A DNA stretch of 11,944 bases, from NCBI GenBank assembly GCA_031283835.1, contig JAITBA010000002.1, forward strand, positions 1-11,944, in the 5' to 3' direction. This DNA comes from Oscillospiraceae bacterium (GTDB taxonomy: Bacteria; Bacillota; Clostridia; Oscillospirales; Acutalibacteraceae). Under the pieces are notes generated by a model, which was given only the letters and a program-made list of their open reading frames with translations, was not told the DNA's origin and searched no databases. This document shows positions 1-5,875 of this stretch, one piece after another. A program made the translations under genes and the position numbers. Numbering within the stretch: the stretch's first letter is position 1; each line of letters begins with the position of its first letter.

Positions 1-356
1 TGGCCATCGCCGCGCCCAACATGATGGGCTTGGTTGGCCGCTTAGGTAAGATTCTTGGCCCGCGCGGCCTGATGCCCAGCCCCAAAGCCGGCACCGTAAC
101 CCCCAACGTGGCGCAGGCCGTCATCGACGCCAAAGCCGGCAAAATCGAATACCGCCTAGACAAAACCAATATCATCCACTGCCCCATCGGCAAGGCTTCT
201 TTTGGCGCCGAAAAGCTCAAAGAAAACTACAGCGCCCTGCTGGATGCTATCATCAAGGCGAAACCCGCCGCCGCCAAAGGGCAATATGTGCGCAGCTGCA
301 CCGTTGCGGCCACCATGGGCCCGGGCGTGCGCATCAACCCCGCCAAGGTGCTCTAA
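1..356 (+). CDS. rplA: 50S ribosomal protein L1, C-terminal half (5' end outside window)
   Basis: L1 forms the mobile L1 stalk of the large subunit near the E site, binds 23S rRNA, and in many bacteria represses its own mRNA. The reading frame runs from base 3 (bases 1-2 finish a cut codon) to a TAA at 354-356, giving 117 residues of a protein normally about 230 long. The hallmark L1 segment MMGLVGRLGKILGPRGLMP, followed by PSPKAGTV, is visible near the start. The C-terminal half carries the usual FGAEKLKENYSALLDAI stretch and ends in MGPGVRINPAKVL. There is no frameshift or truncation within the visible part. In most Firmicutes rplA is followed by an L10 leader and rplJ-rplL; here it is followed by a small ORF and then by convergent genes. 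The identification is very secure. Confidence 0.97.
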   Translation, partial: AIAAPNMMGLVGRLGKILGPRGLMPSPKAGTVTPNVAQAVIDAKAGKIEYRLDKTNIIHCPIGKASFGAEKLKENYSALLDAIIKAKPAAAKGQYVRSCTVAATMGPGVRINPAKVL

Positions 357-381
357 TCCAGCCTGTGTTGCAATTCGTCAC

Positions 382-424
382 GCTGCACGCATCACCAATT
401 TGTGTGTGCAGCCTCGAGGCTTTT
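382..424 (+). promoter_or_regulatory. Stem-loop pair downstream of rplA (possible attenuator or processing site)
   Basis: A 9-bp stem (382-390 with 404-412, one G-U pair, 13-nt loop) is directly followed by, and shares bases with, the palindrome AGCCTCGAGGCT (410-421), which runs into TTTT. The two hairpins share bases 410-412 and so compete. The second has only four stem pairs with a T run, weak for an intrinsic terminator. It could reduce read-through from rplA into the small ORF or be an RNA processing site. The structure is seen in the sequence; its function is only inferred. Confidence 0.3.
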
Positions 425-526
425 GGAGCAGCTTCTTTTCTTCTCCGAAAGCGGCAACGGTGCTTTTGCCTTCAAAAACATCAACCCCAACAGCAATTTT
501 TTTCGTATTGACCGCAACTATATTGT

Positions 527-532
527 AGGAGG
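527..532 (+). promoter_or_regulatory. Strong Shine-Dalgarno of the small ORF
   Basis: AGGAGG lies 7 nt upstream of the ATG at 540. It sets the start of the 34-residue ORF: the same frame is open back to an ATG at 402, but that ATG has no comparable site. No convincing -35/-10 pair was found between 357 and 526, so transcription probably continues from rplA. Confidence 0.7.
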
Positions 533-539
533 TGTTGGT

Positions 540-644
540 ATGATTTCGTTCCTCACTCTCATCATTGGTGCCGTGCTAACAAATCTGTTCGAAACCACGG
601 ATGTATTCGGTCTGCTCTGGGATCTGATTGCTGGCCTGTTTTAG
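540..644 (+). CDS. Small hydrophobic acidic protein, 34 residues, unknown function
   Basis: I do not recognise this protein. It starts at ATG 540 behind a perfectly spaced AGGAGG and ends in TAG at 642-644. The sequence begins MISFLTLIIGAVLTNLFETT and ends in DVFGLLWDLIAGLF. The first 17 residues are hydrophobic enough for one short membrane helix. The last 14 could form a second, amphipathic hydrophobic segment containing one Trp. It has three acidic residues (Glu18, Asp21, Asp28) and no Lys, Arg or His, unlike typical type I toxins or phenol-soluble modulins. It sits between rplA and an intrinsic terminator, so it is probably the last cistron of the L11-L1 transcript. It could be a real small membrane protein, or a fortuitous short ORF with a good ribosome binding site. 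Confidence 0.5.
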   Translation: MISFLTLIIGAVLTNLFETTDVFGLLWDLIAGLF

Positions 645-699
645 CCGGCTGCGCAGTCACTTCGCTGTGTGCTGCTTCAGATTCTGAACAAACAACCAA

Positions 700-728
700 G
701 GCCTCTGCAAAAAACGCAGGGGCCATTT
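700..728. terminator. Bidirectional intrinsic terminator between convergent genes
   Basis: GGCCTCTGC (700-708) pairs with GCAGGGGCC (716-724) around a 7-nt A-rich loop. On the + strand all nine pairs form (one G-U) and are followed by ATTT and a T-rich stretch. On the - strand there is one A-C mismatch, and the stem is followed by a T/G-rich tail (TTGGTTGTTTGTT). It lies between the stop of the + strand small ORF (644) and the stop of kdgK on the - strand (763), where a shared terminator is expected. The rest of the 645-762 gap holds nothing else I can support. Confidence 0.7.
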
Positions 729-762
729 GGCATTATTTTGTTGCAAAACCCCAAACTGCCGG

Positions 763-1839
763 TTAGCGCTGCACACGGCCGCTGCCGCTGCCGGCGGCCA
801 GGCGATGCACTTCGTCGGCGGTGACGAGGTTGTAGTCGCCCTCAATGGCATGCTTTAGGCAACTGGCGGCCACGGCAAATTCCAAACGCGCCGCATCCTG
901 CATGCCGGTGCAGGTGGAGTAGATTAGGCCCGCGCCAAAACTATCGCCACCGCCCACGCGGTCAACGATGTGCATGGGGTATTTTTTGCTGAACAGCGCC
1001 GCGCCGCCGGTGTAGAGCATGGCGCCCCAGAGGTTATCGTTGGCGCTCACGCTCTCGCGCAGGGTGATGGCGATTTCGGGGATGCCAAAGCGCTTGCTGA
1101 GCTGGCGGGCCACGTCGGCGTAGCCTTCGTGCGACAGCATGCCACACTCAACGTCGCTGCCCCCCGCGTGAATATCAAACACATCGGCCGCATCCTCCTC
1201 GTTGGCAATCAGCAGACGCACGTAGGGCATCAGTTCCGCCATAACCGCCCCCGCTTTGTCGCGGCTCCACAAATTTTTGCGGTAGTTTAAATCGCAACTC
1301 ACCGGCACGCCACAACGCTGCGCCGCCCGGCAAGCCTCCAGACACAGCGCCGCACAGCTTTCGCTCAACGCAGGGGTGATGCCCGTGAAATGAAACCACC
1401 CGGCCTGCGCAAAAATCGCATCCCAATCAAACTCCCCGGGCTGCGCTTCCGCGATGGCGGCGCCCGCCCGGTCATAAATCACCTTAGAAGGCCGCTGCGA
1501 GGCCCCTTTTTCGCAATAATACACCCCTATGCGGTTGCCGCCTCGCAGAATATGTGAAATATCCACACCAAAGCGACGCAGGGAATTGACTGCCAATTGC
1601 CCGATTTCGTGAGCGGGCAGTTTGCTCACAAAGGCCGCCGGATACCCCAAACTCGCCAAATCTGCCGCCACATTGGCTTCCGCGCCGCCCATGGTAGCCT
1701 GAAACCGCTCTGCCTGCACAAAACGCAGATACCCCTCCGGTGCAAGCCGCAACATCAATTCGCCAAATGTGACCACCCGCGGCGGGGTGATTGCCTTCGG
1801 CGCTGTTTCCAAAAATCTCTGCGCATTTTTATCTTGCAT
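763..1839 (-). CDS. kdgK: 2-keto-3-deoxygluconate kinase (PfkB family sugar kinase)
   Basis: Predicted to phosphorylate 2-keto-3-deoxygluconate with ATP to KDPG in the cytoplasm, feeding the aldolase encoded just upstream. The 358 residues contain the PfkB/ribokinase features: an N-terminal VVTFGELMLRL strand, substrate-side GGAEAN (51-56), DLNYR (183-187), ANEED (212-216), and the C-terminal signature RVGGGDSFGAG with the presumed catalytic base Asp299. The first ~20 residues precede the usual family start. The ATG at 1839 is preferred because AAGGAG lies 10 nt upstream and the start overlaps the end of eda by 11 nt, which suggests translational coupling. The substrate is inferred from similarity to clostridial KdgK and the adjacent eda; a related sugar kinase specificity is possible. 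It is the last gene of its operon, ending before a terminator at 700-724. Confidence 0.88.
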   Translation of the reverse strand: MQDKNAQRFLETAPKAITPPRVVTFGELMLRLAPEGYLRFVQAERFQATMGGAEANVAADLASLGYPAAFVSKLPAHEIGQLAVNSLRRFGVDISHILRGGNRIGVYYCEKGASQRPSKVIYDRAGAAIAEAQPGEFDWDAIFAQAGWFHFTGITPALSESCAALCLEACRAAQRCGVPVSCDLNYRKNLWSRDKAGAVMAELMPYVRLLIANEEDAADVFDIHAGGSDVECGMLSHEGYADVARQLSKRFGIPEIAITLRESVSANDNLWGAMLYTGGAALFSKKYPMHIVDRVGGGDSFGAGLIYSTCTGMQDAARLEFAVAASCLKHAIEGDYNLVTADEVHRLAAGSGSGRVQR

Positions 1840-2455
1840 TGCATATTGACTCCTTGCACAATTTTGTGATAGTCGCCCAATCTTGTGCCGCTATGCGTTG
1901 CGGCGAACACATCCAACTGCCACCGCACGCCAGCACGTTTGGCAAATCAAGATATTCCCGCAAGTTTTTTGCGCTAATCCCCCCTGTAGGCATAAATTTT
2001 ACTTCCGGGAACACCGATGCCATGGCTTTTAGGTAGGCCGCGCCGCCCGCTTGCTCCGCCGGAAAAAATTTTAAATGCGTCAAGCCCAAGGCGATGGCCG
2101 CTTCCATTTCGGTTGGAGTCGCACAACCGGGGAACACCGGCACCTCGCCTTGCGCACAAAACGCGCAAACCGCCGGGCTAAAAGCAGGCGCAACAACAAA
2201 CTGCGCCCCCGCCGCCACAGCCTGCCGCACTTGCTCCGTGCTGCGCACCGTGCCCGCACCCACCAGCATGTCCGGCACTTCCTTTGCAATGCGCGCAATC
2301 GCCTCGGCCGCGGCAGCCGTGCGAAATGTGATTTCTGCCACGCCCACGCCGCCCGCCAGCAGTGCCCGCGCCAGCGCCGGGGCGTCCGCCGCACGCTCAA
2401 TCGCCACAACCGGCACGATGCGGCAACGGGAAAACGCTTCTATGATGCGCCGCAT
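1829..2455 (-). CDS. eda: KDPG aldolase (2-keto-3-deoxy-6-phosphogluconate / KHG aldolase)
   Basis: Class I aldolase that splits KDPG into pyruvate and glyceraldehyde-3-phosphate, the final step of the Entner-Doudoroff and hexuronate routes. The 208 residues match the family length and motifs: VAEITFR with the catalytic Glu41, VGAGTV (65-70), VFPGCATPTE (107-116), LKFFPAE with the Schiff-base Lys129, MPTGGIS (155-161) and the phosphate-binding GGSW (178-181). Relative to E. coli (Glu45, Lys133) the spacing is identical with a shift of four. ATG 2455 follows AGGAGG at a 7-nt spacing. The gene overlaps the acyltransferase gene by 16 nt and kdgK by 11 nt, so the three form one operon. KHG (4-hydroxy-2-oxoglutarate) aldolase activity is also common in the family. 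Confidence 0.95.
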   Translation of the reverse strand: MRRIIEAFSRCRIVPVVAIERAADAPALARALLAGGVGVAEITFRTAAAAEAIARIAKEVPDMLVGAGTVRSTEQVRQAVAAGAQFVVAPAFSPAVCAFCAQGEVPVFPGCATPTEMEAAIALGLTHLKFFPAEQAGGAAYLKAMASVFPEVKFMPTGGISAKNLREYLDLPNVLACGGSWMCSPQRIAAQDWATITKLCKESICNAR

Positions 2456-3501
2456 GCAGGTTCCTCCTCATGCGAAAATAAAAAGCGGGGCAAGGGCAGG
2501 TTGCTTAGCCACTTCACCGGGAAGCTGAAGGGCTTGGTGGAAAACAGCAACGTCATTGCCGCAGCCGCCAGCACCACCACCGGGAACGGCACCGCCTCAT
2601 ACAAGCGCTCCGACAGAGTAGTGGGCGCGCCACGAAATTCAACGCGCATAAACGGCATCAGCACACTTTGCCAGAAAAAAACCTGCAACGTGTGCGACCC
2701 CACATGCGTCACCAGCGGCAAACGACGCTTGGCCGCAAGCAACAACACTCCCAGCCCCAGCGCGCCTGCCAGCACATAATGCCCCAGCCGATACAGCCAT
2801 CCCCACGAAAAAATATCGCCGATACTACTGTATCTGTTGCGGTTGGTGAAGAGCGGCCGGAGCGGCAAAAAGAATTCTCGCTGCCAGGCCACGAGGACAA
2901 TCAGCCCGCAAAACACCACCAACGCCACCCAACGCCATCTTTTTTGCCGCAATTTTCCCATCCAGTCGCGCGGCATCGCCATGCCCGCATAATAGAACGG
3001 AAAGCACACGATCACGCGCATGAGCGCCAGGCCATCAAGGTCGCTGGTCTCGTATCCCACTAGCATCCCCAGCAAAATCATAACGACCAAAACCGCCCAC
3101 AGCTTGGGCTGTGGCTTGATGCTGCCCAGCAAAAATGAGCAAGATAGCCACATTGCCATCGCCATCAAATACCATGGCTCATCCGCGCCCGCAAAGGGGT
3201 GCAGCCCATACGTCTCCCCCATAATAAAGGTGGTCACGAATTTTAGCAGCTTCACAGCAACCGCCAAGGCCAAAAAGCCCACCACCCGCTGGAATTGAAA
3301 TGCCGTTTGCGCCTTGCGGCCAAAATAACCCGCGATAAAAATGAAGAGCGGCATATGAAATATGTAAATGAAGGTATAAACTGTGCGCGTCAATTCCGTG
3401 TCCACCGGCGAGATCAAGTGTCCCAACACAACCAAAAAAATCAGCAAAGCCTTGGCATTGTCCCAATACCACAAGCGCTGTTTTTGCACGGGCTGCTCCA
3501 T
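2440..3501 (-). CDS. Integral membrane acyltransferase, family 3 (fucose 4-O-acetylase-like)
   Basis: A 353-residue polytopic membrane protein with about ten hydrophobic segments. The N-terminus WYWDNAKALLIFLVVLGH (11-28), with the conserved His28, and FHMPLFIFIAGYF (48-60) are hallmarks of acyltransferase family 3, especially the COG3594 group related to fucose 4-O-acetylase. PWYLMAMAMW (109-118) also fits that group. Such proteins move acyl groups, usually acetyl, onto sugars of surface polysaccharides or other envelope molecules; the acceptor here cannot be told. The start ATG 3501 has AAGGAG six nt upstream. The gene is first in an overlapping operon with eda and kdgK, although a link between envelope acylation and KDG catabolism is not obvious. 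The C-terminal ~20 residues are hydrophilic. Confidence 0.85.
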   Translation of the reverse strand: MEQPVQKQRLWYWDNAKALLIFLVVLGHLISPVDTELTRTVYTFIYIFHMPLFIFIAGYFGRKAQTAFQFQRVVGFLALAVAVKLLKFVTTFIMGETYGLHPFAGADEPWYLMAMAMWLSCSFLLGSIKPQPKLWAVLVVMILLGMLVGYETSDLDGLALMRVIVCFPFYYAGMAMPRDWMGKLRQKRWRWVALVVFCGLIVLVAWQREFFLPLRPLFTNRNRYSSIGDIFSWGWLYRLGHYVLAGALGLGVLLLAAKRRLPLVTHVGSHTLQVFFWQSVLMPFMRVEFRGAPTTLSERLYEAVPFPVVVLAAAAMTLLFSTKPFSFPVKWLSNLPLPRFLFSHEEEPACGAS

Positions 3502-3541
3502 GTAGTACTCCTTTTTCTAAAAGTAAAAATTGCCGCCCCAG

Positions 3542-3588
3542 GGCAGAAACGCAGAAAAGTGAATTTCTGCCTCTCTGCCTTGAGGCAG
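3542..3588 (-). promoter_or_regulatory. Competing inverted repeats upstream of the acyltransferase-eda-kdgK operon
   Basis: The 116-nt gap between rplQ and the acyltransferase gene holds repeated CTGCC/GGCAG units that can form mutually exclusive stems. These are 3575-3579 with 3584-3588 (4-nt loop); 3567-3573 with 3582-3588 (7 bp); 3551-3557 with 3564-3570 (7 bp, 6-nt loop); and 3542-3549 with 3564-3571 (8 bp). No run of U directly follows any of them on the - strand, so a plain terminator for rplQ is not evident. No clear promoter was recognised either. The pairing is exact; regulation by switching is an inference. Confidence 0.4.
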
Positions 3589-3617
3589 CGATCGATTTTT
3601 TTGAGCTTGCAGTTGGT

Positions 3618-4124
3618 TCAGGCTTCGGCGGGCGCTTCTTCGGCGGGCAGCGCCGCTGGCGTGGCAGGCGCTTCCGCTTCCACAGATTTTTTTACACGGG
3701 CAGTGCGGCTGGCGCGAGTCGGTTTTTCGGCGGCGGTTTTTGCCTTTTTTGCGGCCTGCTCGGCCTTCTCTTTTTCTTGCGGATCCACCAATTCGAGAAT
3801 AGCCAACTCCGCAGCGTCGCCGCGGCGCGGGCCTGTTTTGATGATGCGCGTGTAGCCGCCGGCCACGTCCGTATATACGGGCGCAATCTCGTTGAACAAC
3901 TTGGCCACCACATCTTCTTTGGTGATGAAGGCGAATGCCTTGCGTTTGTTGGTCAAATTATTCTCTTTGGCAATGGTGATATATTTTTCCGCCAAAGAAC
4001 GTACTTCCTTGGCACGGGTCACGGTCGTTTCAATGCGGCCGTTTTCGAACAGGTACGTCACCAGCCCGCGCAGCATGGCCTTGCGGTGGTCGGTGGTGCG
4101 TCCCATTTTTCTGGTTCCAGGCAC
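3618..4124 (-). CDS. rplQ: 50S ribosomal protein L17 with long acidic/Ala-rich tail
   Basis: L17 is a large-subunit protein near the polypeptide exit. Residues 1-113 follow the family from start to end (RKMGRTTDHRKAML, RIETTVTRAKEVRSLAEKYI, GGYTRIIKTGPRRGDAAELA, ILELV). A further 55 residues rich in Ala, Glu, Lys and Pro are added (total 168, against roughly 115-130 in E. coli and Bacillus). The start is a GTG at 4124 with AAGGAG 9 nt upstream; the next in-frame ATG (residue 7) would remove the conserved PGTRK, so GTG is preferred. It is the last gene of the alpha operon, 33 nt after rpoA. The gene is normally followed by ecfA/ecfT/truA in Firmicutes, but here by a sugar-acid operon. Confidence 0.96.
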   Translation of the reverse strand: MPGTRKMGRTTDHRKAMLRGLVTYLFENGRIETTVTRAKEVRSLAEKYITIAKENNLTNKRKAFAFITKEDVVAKLFNEIAPVYTDVAGGYTRIIKTGPRRGDAAELAILELVDPQEKEKAEQAAKKAKTAAEKPTRASRTARVKKSVEAEAPATPAALPAEEAPAEA

Positions 4125-4157
4125 CGTAATTCACTCCTTCCGGTATTGCTTGTGTCG

Positions 4158-5108
4158 TTATTCATCATCCTTATACAGCTCAAGCCCCAGGGAATTGAGC
4201 TTGCCGATGACTTCGTCGAGAGATTTGCGCCCAAGGTTGCGCACCTTCATCATGTCCTCGCCCGATTTCGCGGTCAAATCCTCCACTGTGTTGATGCCTG
4301 CGCGCTTGAGGCAGTTGTAGCTGCGCACAGAAAGGTCGAGGTCGTCGATGGTCATTTCGAGCACTTTTTCTTTCCGGCTGTCGTTTTTTACCACCATGAT
4401 TTCGGTGTCGTACACATCGTCACTCAGGTCTGCAAACAGCGCAAGGTGCTCGTTAAGAATCTTCGCTGCCAGCGAAACCGCCTCTTGTGCGGGGGTGGTG
4501 CCGTCGGTCCAAATCTCAAGCGTGAGCTTGTCATAATCGGTCACTTGCCCCACGCGGGTGTTTTCGACCGTGTAGTTCACCTTCACCACCGGGGAGTAGA
4601 TGCTGTCCACGGCAATCACGCCGATGGGTGGCTTGAGCAAATCTTTGTTGCGCTCAGCCGAAACATAGCCGCGGCCTTGGTCGCATGTAAGCTCCATGCT
4701 CAGTTTCGCGCCGGCTTCCAGGGTTGCAATGTGCAAATCCTGGTTAATAATTTCCACTTCAGAATCAGCCTGAATATCGGCCGCCATTACCTCGCCTGCG
4801 TCTTCCACGTCGATATACAGGTGTTTTTCTTCGTCGCCCTGCATTTTTAAGATAACGCTTTTGAGGTTGAGGATGATTTCTGTCACATCCTCTTTCACGC
4901 CGGGGATTGTGGAAAATTCATGCAGAATGCCGTCGATTTTGGCGCTGGTGATGGCGTAACCCGGCAAACTCGAGAGCAGCACGCGCCGCAAGCTGTTGCC
5001 CAGCGTGGTGCCAAAGCCGCGCTCGAGGGGTTCCACCACAAAGCGACCAAAGGTGCCGTCGGGTTTCACCTCTGCAACTTCGATTTTTGGCTTTTCGATG
5101 CCAATCAT
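4158..5108 (-). CDS. rpoA: DNA-directed RNA polymerase subunit alpha
   Basis: The alpha subunit dimerises through its N-terminal domain to scaffold RNA polymerase; its C-terminal domain contacts UP-element DNA and activators. The 316 residues show the full family layout: alpha-NTD with PLERGFGTTLGNSLRRVLLS (about 27-46), then the interior domain, a linker near 235-252, and alpha-CTD with LDLSVRSYNCLKRAGI. Arg262, Asn265 and Cys266 correspond to E. coli Arg265, Asn268 and Cys269 of the DNA-binding determinant. The C-terminus NLGRKSLDEVIGKL is typical. ATG 5108 is the only sensible start. Its Shine-Dalgarno (AAGGGG, 5121-5126) is weaker and more distant (12 nt) than others in the cluster and is complementary to the loop of an upstream hairpin (5137-5220), so translation may be controlled. 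Confidence 0.98.
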   Translation of the reverse strand: MIGIEKPKIEVAEVKPDGTFGRFVVEPLERGFGTTLGNSLRRVLLSSLPGYAITSAKIDGILHEFSTIPGVKEDVTEIILNLKSVILKMQGDEEKHLYIDVEDAGEVMAADIQADSEVEIINQDLHIATLEAGAKLSMELTCDQGRGYVSAERNKDLLKPPIGVIAVDSIYSPVVKVNYTVENTRVGQVTDYDKLTLEIWTDGTTPAQEAVSLAAKILNEHLALFADLSDDVYDTEIMVVKNDSRKEKVLEMTIDDLDLSVRSYNCLKRAGINTVEDLTAKSGEDMMKVRNLGRKSLDEVIGKLNSLGLELYKDDE

Positions 5109-5120
5109 ATAATGTAAATT

Positions 5121-5220
5121 CCCCTTTCAAGACATGTTTTAGATTGCAGATGACAAAAGCGTGGGCGGATAAAAAGGGGGGAGCAAAAATAATCCAAGCG
5201 CTTGTGTCGAAAATCTAAAA
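5121..5220 (-). promoter_or_regulatory. Structured leader between rpsD and rpoA with possible SD-sequestering pseudoknot
   Basis: On the - strand transcript, 5212-5220 pairs perfectly with 5137-5145 (9 bp, TTTTAGATT with AATCTAAAA). After a 3/6-nt internal loop, 5199-5208 pairs with 5152-5161 (9 of 10). After a further internal loop, 5192-5195 pairs with 5167-5170. The apical loop contains a C6U6 run (5170-5181). CCCCTTT in that loop (5173-5179) is the exact complement of AAAGGGG (5121-5127), the rpoA Shine-Dalgarno. No U run follows the 3' arm, so this is not an intrinsic terminator. The geometry suggests a translational control element, possibly S4-responsive by analogy to the E. coli alpha-operon pseudoknot; the ligand is an inference. 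Confidence 0.45.
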
Positions 5221-5224
5221 GGTC

Positions 5225-5854
5225 TTATTTCGAGTAGAACTCCACGATGAGGTGCTCTTCCACCGGCACGTGAATCTGGTCGCGTTCGGGCAGGACAGTT
5301 ACCTTGCCCTCGAAGGCTTCGCCGCCGCGCTCCAGCCAAGCGGGCACGGGGTGCGCGCCGTTGCTTTCGAGCACTTGTTTAATTTTTTCGCTCTCGCGGC
5401 TCTGCTCTTTGATAGAAATGGCATCCCCCGCCTTCAGCAGGTAGCTGGGGATATCGACCTTCTGGCCGTTCACCTTAAAGTGGCCGTGGCTCACCAGCTG
5501 GCGGGCTTCGGCGCGCGATGCGCCCCACCCCAGCAAATACACCGCGTTATCCAGCCTGCTTTCACAAATGCGCAGCAAGTTGGTGCCTGTCATGCCGGTG
5601 GCACGGTCGGCCATTTCGTAGTATTTGTGGAACTGGCTTTCGCTCAGGCCATAATAGCGGCGAGCGGTTTGCTTGGCCCGCAACTGCAGACTGTATTCTG
5701 ACGGCTTGCGGTTGCGCGCCTGCCCGTGCTGTCCGGGGGCATAAGAACGACGCTCCAGGGCACACTTGCCCGTGTAGCAACGATCCCCTTTGAGGAAAAG
5801 CTTTTGACCTTCACGGCGGCAAAGTTTGCACACCGCGCCTGTATATCTTGCCAT
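5225..5854 (-). CDS. rpsD: 30S ribosomal protein S4, zinc-binding (C+) type
   Basis: S4 is a primary 16S rRNA-binding protein that nucleates assembly of the small-subunit body and often acts as an autogenous regulator of its operon. The 209 residues include the N-terminal RNA-binding region, SEYSLQLRAKQTARRYYGLSE (52-72), the S4 domain (SRLDNAVYLLGW to VSHGHFKVNGQKVDIPSYL, about 99-140) and the conserved C-terminal IVEFYSK. Four cysteines, Cys9, Cys12, Cys26 and Cys31, form a zinc-binding set (CX2C...CX4C), marking the C+ form rather than the C- form found in B. subtilis. ATG 5854 has AGGAGG 10 nt upstream. The gene lies 21 nt after rpsK and is separated from rpoA by a 116-nt structured gap. 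Confidence 0.98.
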   Translation of the reverse strand: MARYTGAVCKLCRREGQKLFLKGDRCYTGKCALERRSYAPGQHGQARNRKPSEYSLQLRAKQTARRYYGLSESQFHKYYEMADRATGMTGTNLLRICESRLDNAVYLLGWGASRAEARQLVSHGHFKVNGQKVDIPSYLLKAGDAISIKEQSRESEKIKQVLESNGAHPVPAWLERGGEAFEGKVTVLPERDQIHVPVEEHLIVEFYSK

Positions 5855-5875
5855 GCGGTTAAATCCTCCTGTTTC

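Noticed and set aside
508..524. TTGACC and TATATT as a promoter for the small ORF
   Set aside because: Only 5 nt separate the two boxes, and the start site would fall inside or past the Shine-Dalgarno.
357..539. L10 leader RNA after rplA
   Set aside because: No recognisable L10-binding kink-turn sequence could be found and no rplJ follows; only the simple hairpins at 382-424 are seen.
402..644. 80-residue form of the small ORF starting at ATG 402
   Set aside because: No ribosome binding site at 402, and the added residues show no family features; the internal ATG 540 has a perfect AGGAGG.
3580..3605. + strand intrinsic terminator (hairpin followed by a T7 run near 3596-3602)
   Set aside because: The T run lies several bases beyond the hairpin and there is no + strand gene upstream to terminate.
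3777..4850. 357-residue open frame on the + strand
   Set aside because: Antisense to rpoA and rplQ, with no recognisable family; an artefact of codon bias on the other strand.
5195..5204. CAAGCGCTTG palindrome as a catabolite-control (cre) operator
   Set aside because: The core resembles part of a cre site but the outer conserved bases are missing, it has no promoter nearby, and it is explained as part of the inner stem of the rpoA leader.
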